A program made the translations under genes and the position numbers. From NCBI GenBank assembly GCA_001642005.1, contig LWCA01000609.1, positions 1-22,130 on the forward strand: a stretch of 22,130 nt of DNA. Direction: 5' to 3'. Origin of the DNA: Intoshia linei. Lineage: Eukaryota; Orthonectida; Rhopaluridae. Under the pieces are notes generated by a model that saw only the letters and a program-made list of their open reading frames with translations, did not search any database and was not told where the DNA came from. Below are positions 1 through 10,900 of this stretch, piece by piece (the stretch's first letter is position 1; the number at the start of each line of letters is the position of its first letter).

Positions 1-192
1 ATTTTAAAATTTCATTTTTTCTATAAATTTTTTAGGGTAATTGCTTATCCCATTAATTCATGAACCCACATGTCTTAGTTAGAATTATTATTATAGAGGT
101 ATAACTATAACTAGCTCGTATCTACTGTTTGTACTGCTTACAGACAGTAACAGACAGGCTTATTGGTAATATAAATTGAATTAAATATTTAG
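1..192 (+). other. intron (3' part) upstream of the TBC1D9-like exon
   Basis: No coding frame here matches the missing part of the first GRAM domain. The stretch ends in a good acceptor (TATTTAG at 186-192) immediately before codons that continue the TBC1D8/9 family alignment, so it reads as the end of an intron. The donor and the earlier exons are outside the window. Confidence 0.7.
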
Positions 193-2742
193 GAATTGAT
201 AAAAGAAGATTTTTTATTGACAAGCTCAATTAAAGTGGTAACAATATCAGACCAAATTGTTTATTTTTCAATGTTTCGAAATTGTACGGATGTTTTTAAA
301 CTATTTCAACGTTTAACAAATTTTGCCATGAAAGAACTGCTCCTTGAAGATGGAATACATAAACTGCCTAAAGTTAAAATAAAACACCAATCATTACAGC
401 GAAGATGTCAATCGGAAACACGTAGAACATTGGATGCTCATGCCAGAATATGTATAATTCGATCCTATTTTAATTTACCAGGGTCATCATATTTTGAATT
501 TGACACGGCATCATCATTAGTGGTTCCATATGAAAAACAATCTCTTTTAATTGGTCGGTTGTATTTATGGAATAATTACATTTCATTTACTTGTAATAAA
601 AGAAAAATTAAATTAATCATACCCGTGTACACCATTGAAACCATCGATAGTATTGGATATACAGGCGAAAATTTTTTACGTGACGCAGTGTTGGTTCATA
701 CTGAAAAGAGAACTCATATATTCACAAATATTGCCAAATTGAAAGAAGCCTATAGAATTCTGAATCAAATTGTAGATTTATCTAAGAAAAGGAGTTGTAA
801 AGAAAACATAGATACAGATATTGATGTAGGGGAACCTTTGCTTAATAATTTTAAAGTTAGATTAGCAGTGGATTATGATGATCAACTGGATCCGTTAAAG
901 AAGAATGATAAAAAACAGCATCTGCGGTCCAAGAGTGAATTGTGTAGATATGAAACTTTGAAGAATGACTGGTTGAATCATTTTGAAAAGTATGGTGAAG
1001 GTGTATCTTTATATCGAACTAATGAAACGTTAAAGTTGTTAATTAGAGGAATTTCTCCAGAGTTTAGAAGGGAATTGTGGATGTCTTTGACAATGGCATC
1101 AAGTGAAATGCATCTAAATTTGGGGGTTTATGGAAAAATTCTAAAGAATGCCAATATGAATACGTTTGTATCGTATTCAATAGATAGAGATGTTGAAAGG
1201 TCGCTTCCAGAACACCCAGCTTATCAAAATACGAAAGGAACAGGGGCCCTAAGAACGCTTCTCAACGTGTACGCTTGGAAGAATCCACGAATAGGATATT
1301 GTCAATCGATGAATTTTGTAGGGAGTATTTTATTGTTATATTTGAATGCAGAAGAATCAATGTGGCTCTTGTCCTGTATATGTGAGAACATGTTGCCTGA
1401 TTATTATTCTAATAAACTGATTGGTGCTTTAATTGACATGGAAGTGTTTAAAGAACTTTTGGAAAGATTTCTACCGCAAATTTACAAAACAATCGCGGAC
1501 ATGGATTTGTTGTACATTTATATAATGTCTTGGTTTTTATCAATCTTTAATAGCGTGTTATCGTTCCGTTTAACACTGCGTATTATGGATGTTTTTTTCT
1601 ATGATGGAGTCCGAGTTCTTTTTATGCTCTCTCTCACCATATTAATGAACGTTGGTCCTTTATTGATCAATGCAAGTGCTGAAGAGGCTTATAAAACTTT
1701 GAAAAATTTTTTGGAATCAATCGGTTTGAAGGATGATTTTAAATCTTCAAAAACAATATATTTGGAAGATTTACTTACTTGTAGTTATGCTAAATGTAGT
1801 AGTATCACCATCCAGGAAATTGAATCTCTCCGCATAAAATACCAGATTGGTATAGTACAAACTGTTGAAGACAGTATGATGAAAATTGTGGTTCGTAGTA
1901 CATTGGATTATTCCGATTTGAAAAAATCCATTGTTGAAAAAGTGTACCTATTATACAGAAAAACTTTGATTAAATTCCGTAAGCTGTCTCCAGATTCTCA
2001 ACTCGTTCACGAAAAGTACGATGTATCGAAACCTTATTACGATCAAAATAGAATTGAATGGAAACATTTTGAAAATTTAGTGTGCATAATATTCACTTTT
2101 GAAAATTCTCAGCCAATGTTACGTGAAATATTTGGTTATTTTGATATGGACATGAACAATCAAATTAATTTACTTGATTTTATTTGGGTCGTGCAATATG
2201 TTTGTTATTCTTCTGTCACGGAGAAATTGGCATTTGTTTATTCTCTTAGTGTTTATGATGAAAATATCCGTAAGGCTGCAAAAGAGCAGGATGATGTACT
2301 TAAATTGGGTAAAAATAAACTATTTCTCCAGTCAAAATCCATTGTTCGTCAAAAATATGTTCCAAATACTAGTTATAAAATGAACTATTTACAATTCGAC
2401 AAATTTTGCCATTATTTATCAAATATTTTTGGCAAAAATTTGAATTTCAATGAATTTAATAGCAGTTTGCAAAAATTTAAGGCTTTAATATTGGATATCT
2501 TTGATAGTAATATTGACAATACTGACGATAAATCTATAGATTCTGTTGGTGAAAGCACTATTTGTAATAATTCTCTTAGACCTACCCCACAAAAATATAA
2601 CGAAAAATTTCCCATCGAAACTACTATACAATTTACTCATGTTCAAGCATCTTTTCACATGTTTGATTATCTCATCCAAGCTCTAGAAAGAGTCATTGAT
2701 ATTGAAATGGTTATTGATCAGTCCAGGAAGCTTTACAAATAG
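193..2742 (+). CDS. TBC1D9: TBC1 domain family member 8/9-like Rab GTPase-activating protein, 3' exon (partial)
   Basis: Members of this family accelerate GTP hydrolysis on Rab GTPases at cell membranes. The exon encodes 849 residues and enters in frame with GAA-TTG after the acceptor at 191-192, so the first in-frame TTG (196) is not a start. Seen in order, numbering from 196: the tail of GRAM1 (about 1-50), GRAM2 (about 82-197), the TBC domain (about 283-510) and an EF-hand loop at 650-661 (D, D, N, then D at position 12). Both catalytic fingers are present: IxxDxxR as IDRDVER (I329, D332, R335) and the YxQ glutamine (Q370). The SLPEHPAYQN and GYCQSMN stretches match vertebrate TBC1D9 closely. 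The linker after the EF-hand is much shorter than in human TBC1D9, but the C-terminal helix region ending DQSRKLYK aligns with the family. There is no intron across 2.5 kb. The 5' exons lie to the left of the window. Choosing between the TBC1D8 and TBC1D9 names needs a tree. Confidence 0.95.
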   Translation, partial: ELIKEDFLLTSSIKVVTISDQIVYFSMFRNCTDVFKLFQRLTNFAMKELLLEDGIHKLPKVKIKHQSLQRRCQSETRRTLDAHARICIIRSYFNLPGSSYFEFDTASSLVVPYEKQSLLIGRLYLWNNYISFTCNKRKIKLIIPVYTIETIDSIGYTGENFLRDAVLVHTEKRTHIFTNIAKLKEAYRILNQIVDLSKKRSCKENIDTDIDVGEPLLNNFKVRLAVDYDDQLDPLKKNDKKQHLRSKSELCRYETLKNDWLNHFEKYGEGVSLYRTNETLKLLIRGISPEFRRELWMSLTMASSEMHLNLGVYGKILKNANMNTFVSYSIDRDVERSLPEHPAYQNTKGTGALRTLLNVYAWKNPRIGYCQSMNFVGSILLLYLNAEESMWLLSCICENMLPDYYSNKLIGALIDMEVFKELLERFLPQIYKTIADMDLLYIYIMSWFLSIFNSVLSFRLTLRIMDVFFYDGVRVLFMLSLTILMNVGPLLINASAEEAYKTLKNFLESIGLKDDFKSSKTIYLEDLLTCSYAKCSSITIQEIESLRIKYQIGIVQTVEDSMMKIVVRSTLDYSDLKKSIVEKVYLLYRKTLIKFRKLSPDSQLVHEKYDVSKPYYDQNRIEWKHFENLVCIIFTFENSQPMLREIFGYFDMDMNNQINLLDFIWVVQYVCYSSVTEKLAFVYSLSVYDENIRKAAKEQDDVLKLGKNKLFLQSKSIVRQKYVPNTSYKMNYLQFDKFCHYLSNIFGKNLNFNEFNSSLQKFKALILDIFDSNIDNTDDKSIDSVGESTICNNSLRPTPQKYNEKFPIETTIQFTHVQASFHMFDYLIQALERVIDIEMVIDQSRKLYK

Positions 2743-3119
2743 TTTTGTAAATTTTAAATGTATATATTTTTTAATTGTTATAAAATTTATTTATTTTTTG
2801 TATTAGTGTTATTCGTTTCTTTGCTAGTAATATGACGATTATTTTTGATATTATGTAAAGAGTGATCATTCTTCATTTTTGTGAACTAAAGTAGAGTGTC
2901 TAGGATAAATCTAGACTCCAGATTTTAATAAAGAGATATGGATAGAAATCCCATAAATTGATCAATGACACAGTAATCTCCTTAAGAATTCAAATTGGTA
3001 TTCATATTTGTCAATAAAAATAACAATAAATTTGAATTTTCTCAAATATCCATGATAACATGGCGCAATTATAAAAAATAAAATTACAGACAAATTTTTA
3101 AAAAATTTTTTAAATTACA
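2743..3119. other. intergenic spacer between TBC1D9-like and MCPH1
   Basis: This AT-rich spacer of 377 bp holds the 3' UTR of the TBC gene and presumably the promoter and 5' UTR of MCPH1. Both genes run the same way. I see no RNA gene or clear core promoter motif. Confidence 0.7.
2927..2932 (+). terminator. poly(A) signal AATAAA for the TBC1D9-like gene
   Basis: The canonical hexamer AATAAA lies 185 bp after the stop codon and is the first one downstream. Another AATAAA occurs near 3014 and could be an alternative. Confidence 0.5.
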
Positions 3120-4932
3120 ATGCAATCTCCAGTCTCAAATTTGTCCAATAAATTACCAGACAAAGCAATATTGAAGGGTAATTTTTATTGTTAATTGCTT
3201 TTAAAAATTAAATGTTCAATATTTATAGGTATAAATTGTTATTTGGATATACGATCTAATGATAACAAAACAAGTCAAAGAGACACTATAGCTCGTGCAG
3301 TCGTGAAATTAGGTGGGAAAGTTAGTTATAGATACAATAAAAATGTGACACATGTTATCATGTACTTTTTTATATACTAAGGTGTTTCATACAGATTTAA
3401 ATGTATTTATTGTGGTCGTTGAGATAAACCTCATACTAATTTTGATTGCAAATTATCCCTACTGAAATAATTTATAATTTTTGTAATATAAATATATTTT
3501 ATCAATAACTTAAGGCCACAGTTTTTAAATATTAAATTTTAAAGAGAATATTCTTAAACCCAATTATTTTTACTAAAATCCAACCATATTTACTACAAAT
3601 CAAAATTTACCAACCTTTAAGGGAAAAATTCCAATTTTACCAATCCTTATGGAAAAACCTACTTTTACCAACCTTTAATGGAAAAATTCGATTTTAAAAG
3701 CCCTTTAGGGAAAATGCCAATTTTACCAACCCTAAAAAAAATTCGGTTTTAAAAACCCTTTAGGGAAAATTCTAGTTTTACCAACCTTTAAGGGAAAAAT
3801 CCACTTTTACAAACCCTTATGGGAAAACCCACCTTTACCAACCTTTAATGGAAAAATCGAGTTTTTGTTTTTGAGTTATATCATCTACTACAGGCCAAAG
3901 TTAAAACTGAAATATTAAGATACCATATTATACCTACAAACCATATACAAAAAAATTAGAAATATTCTATGGTGTTCACATTAGAGAATATTTTTTATAT
4001 GAGAACAAATAGAATATTTTACAAAATTATTTTTTGTCAGTTTCCTTAGGGGTTGGTAAAACCGAATTTTTCCTTTAAAGGTTGGAAAACTAAAATTTTT
4101 TTTAGGGGTGGTAAAACTGGAATTTTTCTTTTTATGGTTGGTAAAACCGGATTTTTCCTTAAAAATTGGTAAAACTAGAATTTTCCTTTTAGGGTTGGTA
4201 AAATTGGATTTTTCTCTTAAAGTTTGGTAAAACTGAAACTTTTCTTTTTAGTGTTGGTAAATTTTGATTTTTAGTAAAAATAATTGGAGTTAAGTAGACA
4301 CCCAATAATAAATATATCTTCTAAAATTATATTTAATCCATCAAAATCGTTTACTTTTATACTGATGATAACTGTTTTATACTTTTGGACTATTTAAAAA
4401 AATGTATATTTGAAACACTAATACTGATTTTATAATTTTTATTTTTATGTTAAATTTAGAAAAAATGGAAACGATAAAACTAAAAAGATTGTCAAAGATC
4501 ATCCAGGTATTTGAATTGTTTATGTTATTTTGTATTCACGGAGAGGATTAATGACATAATAATTTATTTGTGTTTCGACGAAACTTAAATAATTATATTC
4601 ACCCGATTTATAGTATTCTGCGGAACAAAACTTGTTACTACGGCCCATATTTTTCTCAAATTACTACAATATTATCTACATTCTTAGTTTAATATTAAAT
4701 TTTTCCTGTATTTAGACCTTTGGTATACCGTATTATATTTAGTAGAATATCATAATTTGTATTTAGGGATTTACTGCACTAATGTTAAATGGATTGATGC
4801 GTAATTATTTATTTTAAGCTCTTTCATAATGTATTTTATAGATGTATCAAAAACAATAAGAGAATGAATGAGTTTCGGTATTATGGTGATATTGAATTTT
4901 CTGGTACGAATGATTCATTAAAATCTATGCGA
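3120..4932 (+). CDS. MCPH1: MCPH1 exons 1-5: N-terminal BRCT1 domain
   Basis: Five exons carry the first BRCT repeat: 3120-3177, 3229-3361, 4460-4506, 4767-4800 (34 nt) and 4842-4932. Splice junctions restore the reading frame each time: G+GT (Gly), AT+A (Ile), G+GG (Gly) and GC+A (Ala). The tryptophan of the WxxxC core is in the 34-nt microexon and its cysteine in the next exon. In human MCPH1 this domain is needed for the condensin-related function. Introns are 51, 1098, 260 and 41 bp; the 1.1-kb one holds an inverted repeat pair. Confidence 0.9.
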
Positions 4933-7900
4933 GTAATTTTATCTTTTAATTATAACTATATGTAATCCCAGTGGGATTCTCCAAGTGTTAATACTTTCGA
5001 TTATCAAGTTTAAATTGAATCTTTAATGTAGGACACGTCACGTAGCCAACAAACTACGCTGTCATCGAATTTTATCCGGCCCGTTAATTTCTAAAAAAGT
5101 AGATTACATTAATCATTTTAATTAACATCATATAAACCTAGAAAATACTAATATTTGACCATTTTTTCAAATTATAGGTTTTGAGCCCTTCGAGTTAAAA
5201 CCCTCCATGGTTTGTGAAAACTGATGTATTAAATCTACATCAGTGAAATCTATAGATCGACTTTTTTTTTTGATCTGAGGGTGTGATTTTATAAATTATA
5301 CTACACATTGTGTAGTAAACATATCTTGGTTTTGTCATAAAACAATCTGAAATTATCAATATGTATGGGTTTCAAACTTTTTTTTAGGCCTCGAGTAAAT
5401 TTTTATAAAATGGGACATCATTTTTGCAAATCGAGCATTAAAAATTATATTCTTGAATATTATAACTATTTTTTTTTAAATTTAAAAAGTCAGATCAAGA
5501 GCCTTAGAGTTATGTGAGCGGATAGTTAGGTTAATATGACACTGTATATCGTTTGTAATTTTTTTAGGTTGGTTCGGATCTGAGACTATGTAAGCTGTAG
5601 TTATGTATTTTAATGTTGTAGTGGTATTGTATATTTTAAAATACATTTTAGAATTTAAGAAATGTACGTAAATTTAAACATGATGAAATTACAGACGAAA
5701 TTGAAACTTACGACACATTTCCAATAGGCACATATCAACGACATAAAATGGTTTTTTTAATAAATAATTATTCAACCTTTATAAAAATGAAACAGTCTCA
5801 ACTAGCATGTACTAAAGCAGTGTTTCCTAACAATTTTCCAATTTTTCTTAGTCACTCCTACAGTAGAAGAAAAATTACAGATATATGTAACTGAGGGTGG
5901 CGCACCGTCTACTGCGAACATTGGTAATTGTTCATGAAAATATCACCTTTAAAATAATTTTTTAAGAGTTCACTCCATGTCAATGATTGGGAGTGTCTGA
6001 TTTAATTGGTTGGATTATTTTATTGATTTTATTAATTTATAATATTAGAAAGTATTAAATGAAAAGTCATACACACCAGATTATATTGTAAATGTGGCAA
6101 AACGATTAAATATACAATTATCAAATACACCGAGTATGTTCTTTATTTATTTATTATTGAGAATATTCTTAAATTCAACCATTTTTACTAAAAATCAAAA
6201 TTGATCAACCTTAAGTAAAATTCCATAACTGATCATTATAGAAAATTTATGAAACTTTTGAAAAGTAATAATTAAATTGTGCTTTGCATTTTCGTTACAA
6301 ACTTGACAAATTACAATTTTTGATATTTTATGAAATAGTTTATCCAATTTTTAAATCTTACGTAATTATATATTTATGTAAATTCACAGTAAACATACAC
6401 TTCATGAAATATAAATTTTTTCAACTCAATAAGCGTAAAGGTAATAACATTTTATCTAATGCAAAAATCTTGTTTTAAAAGTTATAATTTTTTAGACCTA
6501 AATGTTCGCATAAAGCAATTTAAGGTACTAACGTCACTAAGTTAATATTTATATTTTTTTATTATATATTTCTCATTACATTGAAAATTTTACATTTTTT
6601 TTTGACATGGTAGCTTCAATGGCGTAATTAAAAAAATTATTAATTTTAAATATAATTATTGCGAACTACCGTATCCGAAATCCTTCTACCGATCACCTCG
6701 ACGAAATTTTTTATAAATGGTGGCTTTAATTTACCAATTGAACATTAAAAAAAATCTTGAATATCAACTAATTTGTTTACAAAAATTTTTAAGGGTTATT
6801 TTTCATTTTAGAAGTTCCCACAAGCCAGGGTTACCAACATTAAGTTATTCTAAACCCGAATTTTTGAGCGAAGCTCAAAATATTGCTGAAGCGCATCGAA
6901 GCGACATTTAGTGAAACGAAAATTTTTTTTGGGGCCTCTTTTTCAAAAAATATGGGATTCACTAAGTAATGGAATAAAATTAACTGCTAACACTAAGAGT
7001 CTTTCATCATAGAGAAAAAAATTATATAATATAAATAAAGTATGTCTGATGTGATGATTTTGATTGAAATAATTAAATTACCCTGAGAAATATTATTTAA
7101 CCCTGAGCCCTGAGTTGAATTTGAAAACCCGAATTCTCAGGGAGAAAATAATGCAGTTGGCAACCCTGCCACGAGCTTGGTAGGTTCGGATTTGGGAAAT
7201 AATATCGAACTAAATTAAATCTATCATAGATTAAATTTAACGTACGTGAAAATTATTCACGTTGTTCAGTAAATTGTAACTTTATTTTGATAAATTGATG
7301 TTTACGTTCGCTAATAATAATAAATGATCCATAATGAATAATATTCTAATTTACTGTTAATTATTAACAGTAATAATAATATAATATATATAATAATAAT
7401 ATATTTCAATAAGAGAATATTCTTAAACTCAACCATTTTTACAAACCCCTAAGGAAAAATCTTAATTTTACCAACCCTAAAAGGAAAAATTCGGTTTTAA
7501 AAACCCTTTAGGGAAAATTCCAGTTTTACCAACCTTTAAGGGAAAAATCCACTTTTACAAACCGCTAAGGAAAAATCGAGTTTTTGTTTTTGAGTTATAT
7601 CATCCACTACAGTAACACTGACACACCTAAAACACTGAAAATCCATTATATCAACTGAAAATTTAATATTTCTACTGACAAACCATCTAAAATACTGGCG
7701 CGATAGATACTAGCCATTTTTAATACGAAAATTTTGAATACATTTATGTACGTTTCGTTTGAAATTTTCTTATATTTTGAATCCACCTATATACGTATCG
7801 GCTGAAATCTACTGATTTCATGAATACGTGTATACGTAAAACCTGAAATTTGCTTATTTTATTACATCTTTCAAGAATTGACACAATAGGGTAAATTATA

Positions 7901-10900
7901 TTAAAATATAAAAATTCAATCATTCTAATTATTACAAAATTAATGTAAAAAACCTTATATAAAATGGTGGAATGGATAAATTTCATAAAATTAAATTTAC
8001 ATGTATATGTGTAATGGATAAATTTCGTGAAAATAAATTTACATGTATATGTGTAATGTATTCCTCAAAGGGATAATAAATATTCCAAATAATTCTGGTT
8101 TATCCGAGTAACCGCAGCACAGCATATTTAAAATTTTTACTATATATATTTCAGTCACTGACATTTCAATGCAATCTTGTGATGAATTTATCAATACAAA
8201 ATCACCAACATTTAATAAATCTCAATCTAATGGTAAATTTATTGTAAATTTGTTTTTTAATATTATTTAAATATATATATATATGAATATTTAAGGTATA
8301 TTAACACTTAATGTACAATCTGATTGCAGTAATTATTAAATTTTATTAATTAGGTTGGATCAATTTTTAAGAGTTTTGTTTTTTAACAAACCAAAATCTT
8401 TGAGACTTAATTTTTGATTCTTTATTTTTTGAGATATTTTTATTAACAATAATATAAATAAATAATGTATTATTGAGTAAAACTGTTTCAACAATACATC
8501 CGGTTCTACCAAATGTCTCCGAATGTTCTACAAACTCTGAATATTCAAACGAAATTGTCAAAATTGTAATCCATTTTATCATTCACATAGATAAATGTGG
8601 ATTACATTTTAGTCATTTTATTAGGTATATTCAGCCTTCTAGTATGATTAATTTCATAATACCGCGGAATGTGGTGTTATTATTATATTTTTGTTTTACC
8701 ATGCTGTAAAATTCAAATGGTCTCAAAAATGTAAAACTTATTTTATTGTTAAAATTACAACCTTATGCATAGTTTAATCAAAAATTGTTATTTTTCAATC
8801 GGTATACATTTAGTTATAATTAGTTGTTTGATGAACTATTTTATTATCTATTTAGAAAATTTAAATGATACCACCAATTCATCCTTAAAAAAATCAAAAA
8901 GACGAAAATTGTTTATGCCACCACGGAGTTTATTTAGCGAGCAACGAAATATGCAAAAAATTGACAAATTTGTTGAAAATGAAGACATTTTTGATGACAT
9001 TGAATCTACGCCTACTTTTGAAAATACTCTCAGTATTTCAAAAATTTTTAATGATGAAGATGACTCTTATTTAATTGATAATGAAATCAGCAATCATGTT
9101 GATGAATCTGATGGAAATACTGTCGTACCTAAATATGAAAATGGCATTGAAATGATTATGAATAGTATCAACGACGAAAATAAAATTGAAAATGTTAAAA
9201 ATTATGATCATTCTATTATAGGAAATGAACCAAGGAATTCGTGTAATATAAAGTTCAAAAATGATTCCTGTTTGAAGGCCCATTGTGCTGGAAATGGTGT
9301 AAAAACTAATAATCATTTTGACAATGAATCTGAAAGGGGGAGTATATTTAATTATGACGAGGAGGATAAAATGATCATTAAAAATGAAAAAAAGAATGTA
9401 TCCAAGTCTAGGTGTTATTTTAATGATAATGAAAAATGTTCCAAGTTGGACACGTTAAAAACTGGATGTGAAATTGAATTTATCAATAACAACGGTATTA
9501 ATGAAAAAAGTGTTTTTGAAATCTCAAAAATTTCTACAAATATTAAAAAATCTGATAAATCCATAAAAATCAAAAGCGGACGCAATCAATATAGACGTTT
9601 TTGTAATATAGAACCTAAAAATTACCAATTAAAATCAAAAAGGTGTGTAAACAAAAATAAAGCTTCAATTAAAAAAAAAGTTGACTGTGAACATGACACT
9701 GAAACGGGCGGTATAAGTAATTGCGAAAATCAAACCTTTAGTGAAAATGATGGTACGATTGATATTGTGAATAAAATTTCGATAGCACGAACCCAACCTC
9801 GACGCTCATGTAACATGACACGTAAAAATTACGCATTTAAAGCAAAAAAAAATCCGAATACAACTAGTATCATGAATAATGTATCCAATCATTTAGACCC
9901 TAATATTTACTTGAATATCAATGAAAATGTATGTGGTACTGAAAAGGACGTTAAAATCAATAATAAAAATGATGATACGATTGATGTTGACAATAAAATG
10001 TCGGTATTTAAAAACAAGAAAAATTCCACCTCTCGAGCTCAGCCTAGACGTTCGTGTAATATGATTTCTAAAAATAATGTAACCAAGAGGAAATTAAATA
10101 TTAATTTGTCGGATCAAAATGGCAGTCCGGTTTTAAATAAAAAACATGACGGTATTTTAAATTGTTCCATTTATTCTCCATTTTTGATTGATAAAGATAA
10201 AAAACCAAATGATAGAAAAAGTTTAATTGATGCTATCGATGATTTAAAATGTTCAATGTCCCATTGTGATGAAAATAATGGAAAATTTTCTCCTTTACTT
10301 AAAAATCGATTCAAGAATAAACGAAAAACTGGCTATATTTTTTCAAAAATTGAAAAAATTTCCGAGCAAGATGAAAAGAATGTCATTTTTACCAGTTTTC
10401 ATAAACCGTAAATTTTTGATTTTTATTCATCATAATCTGAGGTATGATCAGAACCATTGCGAGGGGTTAGGGGTCATATGGACCGGGTCTACAATCACGA
10501 AGGCCTACTAATTACTACTACCTTTAATTTATTAATAGGTTGGAAAATTTGACGTCTATTATTTAGAGAAATATTCATTTGAGAGATAAGTTTTAAACAG
10601 GGCCGTGGAAAGGGGGTAGGGGCCATATGGCCTATCATGAGGGCTTACTTTTTAAATTTTAGAGCATAACGATCGATTAAGCAATTTATAGAGGTGCCAT
10701 TTTTGAAAATTTTTTTGATATGGGGACTACTGCTGGCTCTCCACGGTCCTGATCTTAGAGCGACATAATCATCGATTTTAATAATTTATCCATAATATTG
10801 ATATTTTTACGAATTTGTTTGTTGATTTCTTTAGAGAAAATTTTTTCACCTAATGTGGAAGATAATTTTGGGACCAAAAATTAGGTAAGGTTTTTAGGGT

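Larger units (their letters stand above)
6134..8154. other. MCPH1 intron 8 (about 2 kb), repeat-rich
   Basis: This long intron holds repeat stub C (6159-6235), repeat copy D (7413-7612), a decayed coding-like patch near 6812-6911, and a segment around 7172-7189 that recurs inverted in the Scamp gene. A near-perfect hairpin (12 of 13 bp) lies around 7213-7242. A 38-bp motif ending CATGTATATGTGTAATG is duplicated in tandem near 7970-8056. No exon with matching phase was found. Confidence 0.5.

Noticed and set aside
196-198. TTG at 196 as a start codon
   Set aside because: The GRAM1 alignment continues upstream across the acceptor at 191-192, so the first residues are internal to the protein.
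5851-5923. The full stretch to 5923 as the main form of exon 7
   Set aside because: Ending at 5923 gives phase 1, which puts a stop into the exon at 6049. The donor at 5887 keeps that exon, which better resembles human MCPH1, so the longer form is kept only as an alternative.
6284-6478. 64-codon + strand frame
   Set aside because: It is a chance frame in intronic AT-rich DNA just after repeat stub C, with nothing recognisable.
7744-7986. 80-codon - strand frame in MCPH1 intron 8
   Set aside because: It is an AT-rich chance frame, rich in Ile/Tyr/Phe, with no splice or family support.
8765-8855. ATG at 8765 as the start of a separate 548-residue protein
   Set aside because: The region 8765-8855 reads as hydrophobic intron sequence ending in TTTAG. 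The exon starts at 8856 and continues microcephalin in frame, and its donor phase fits the BRCT2 exon exactly.
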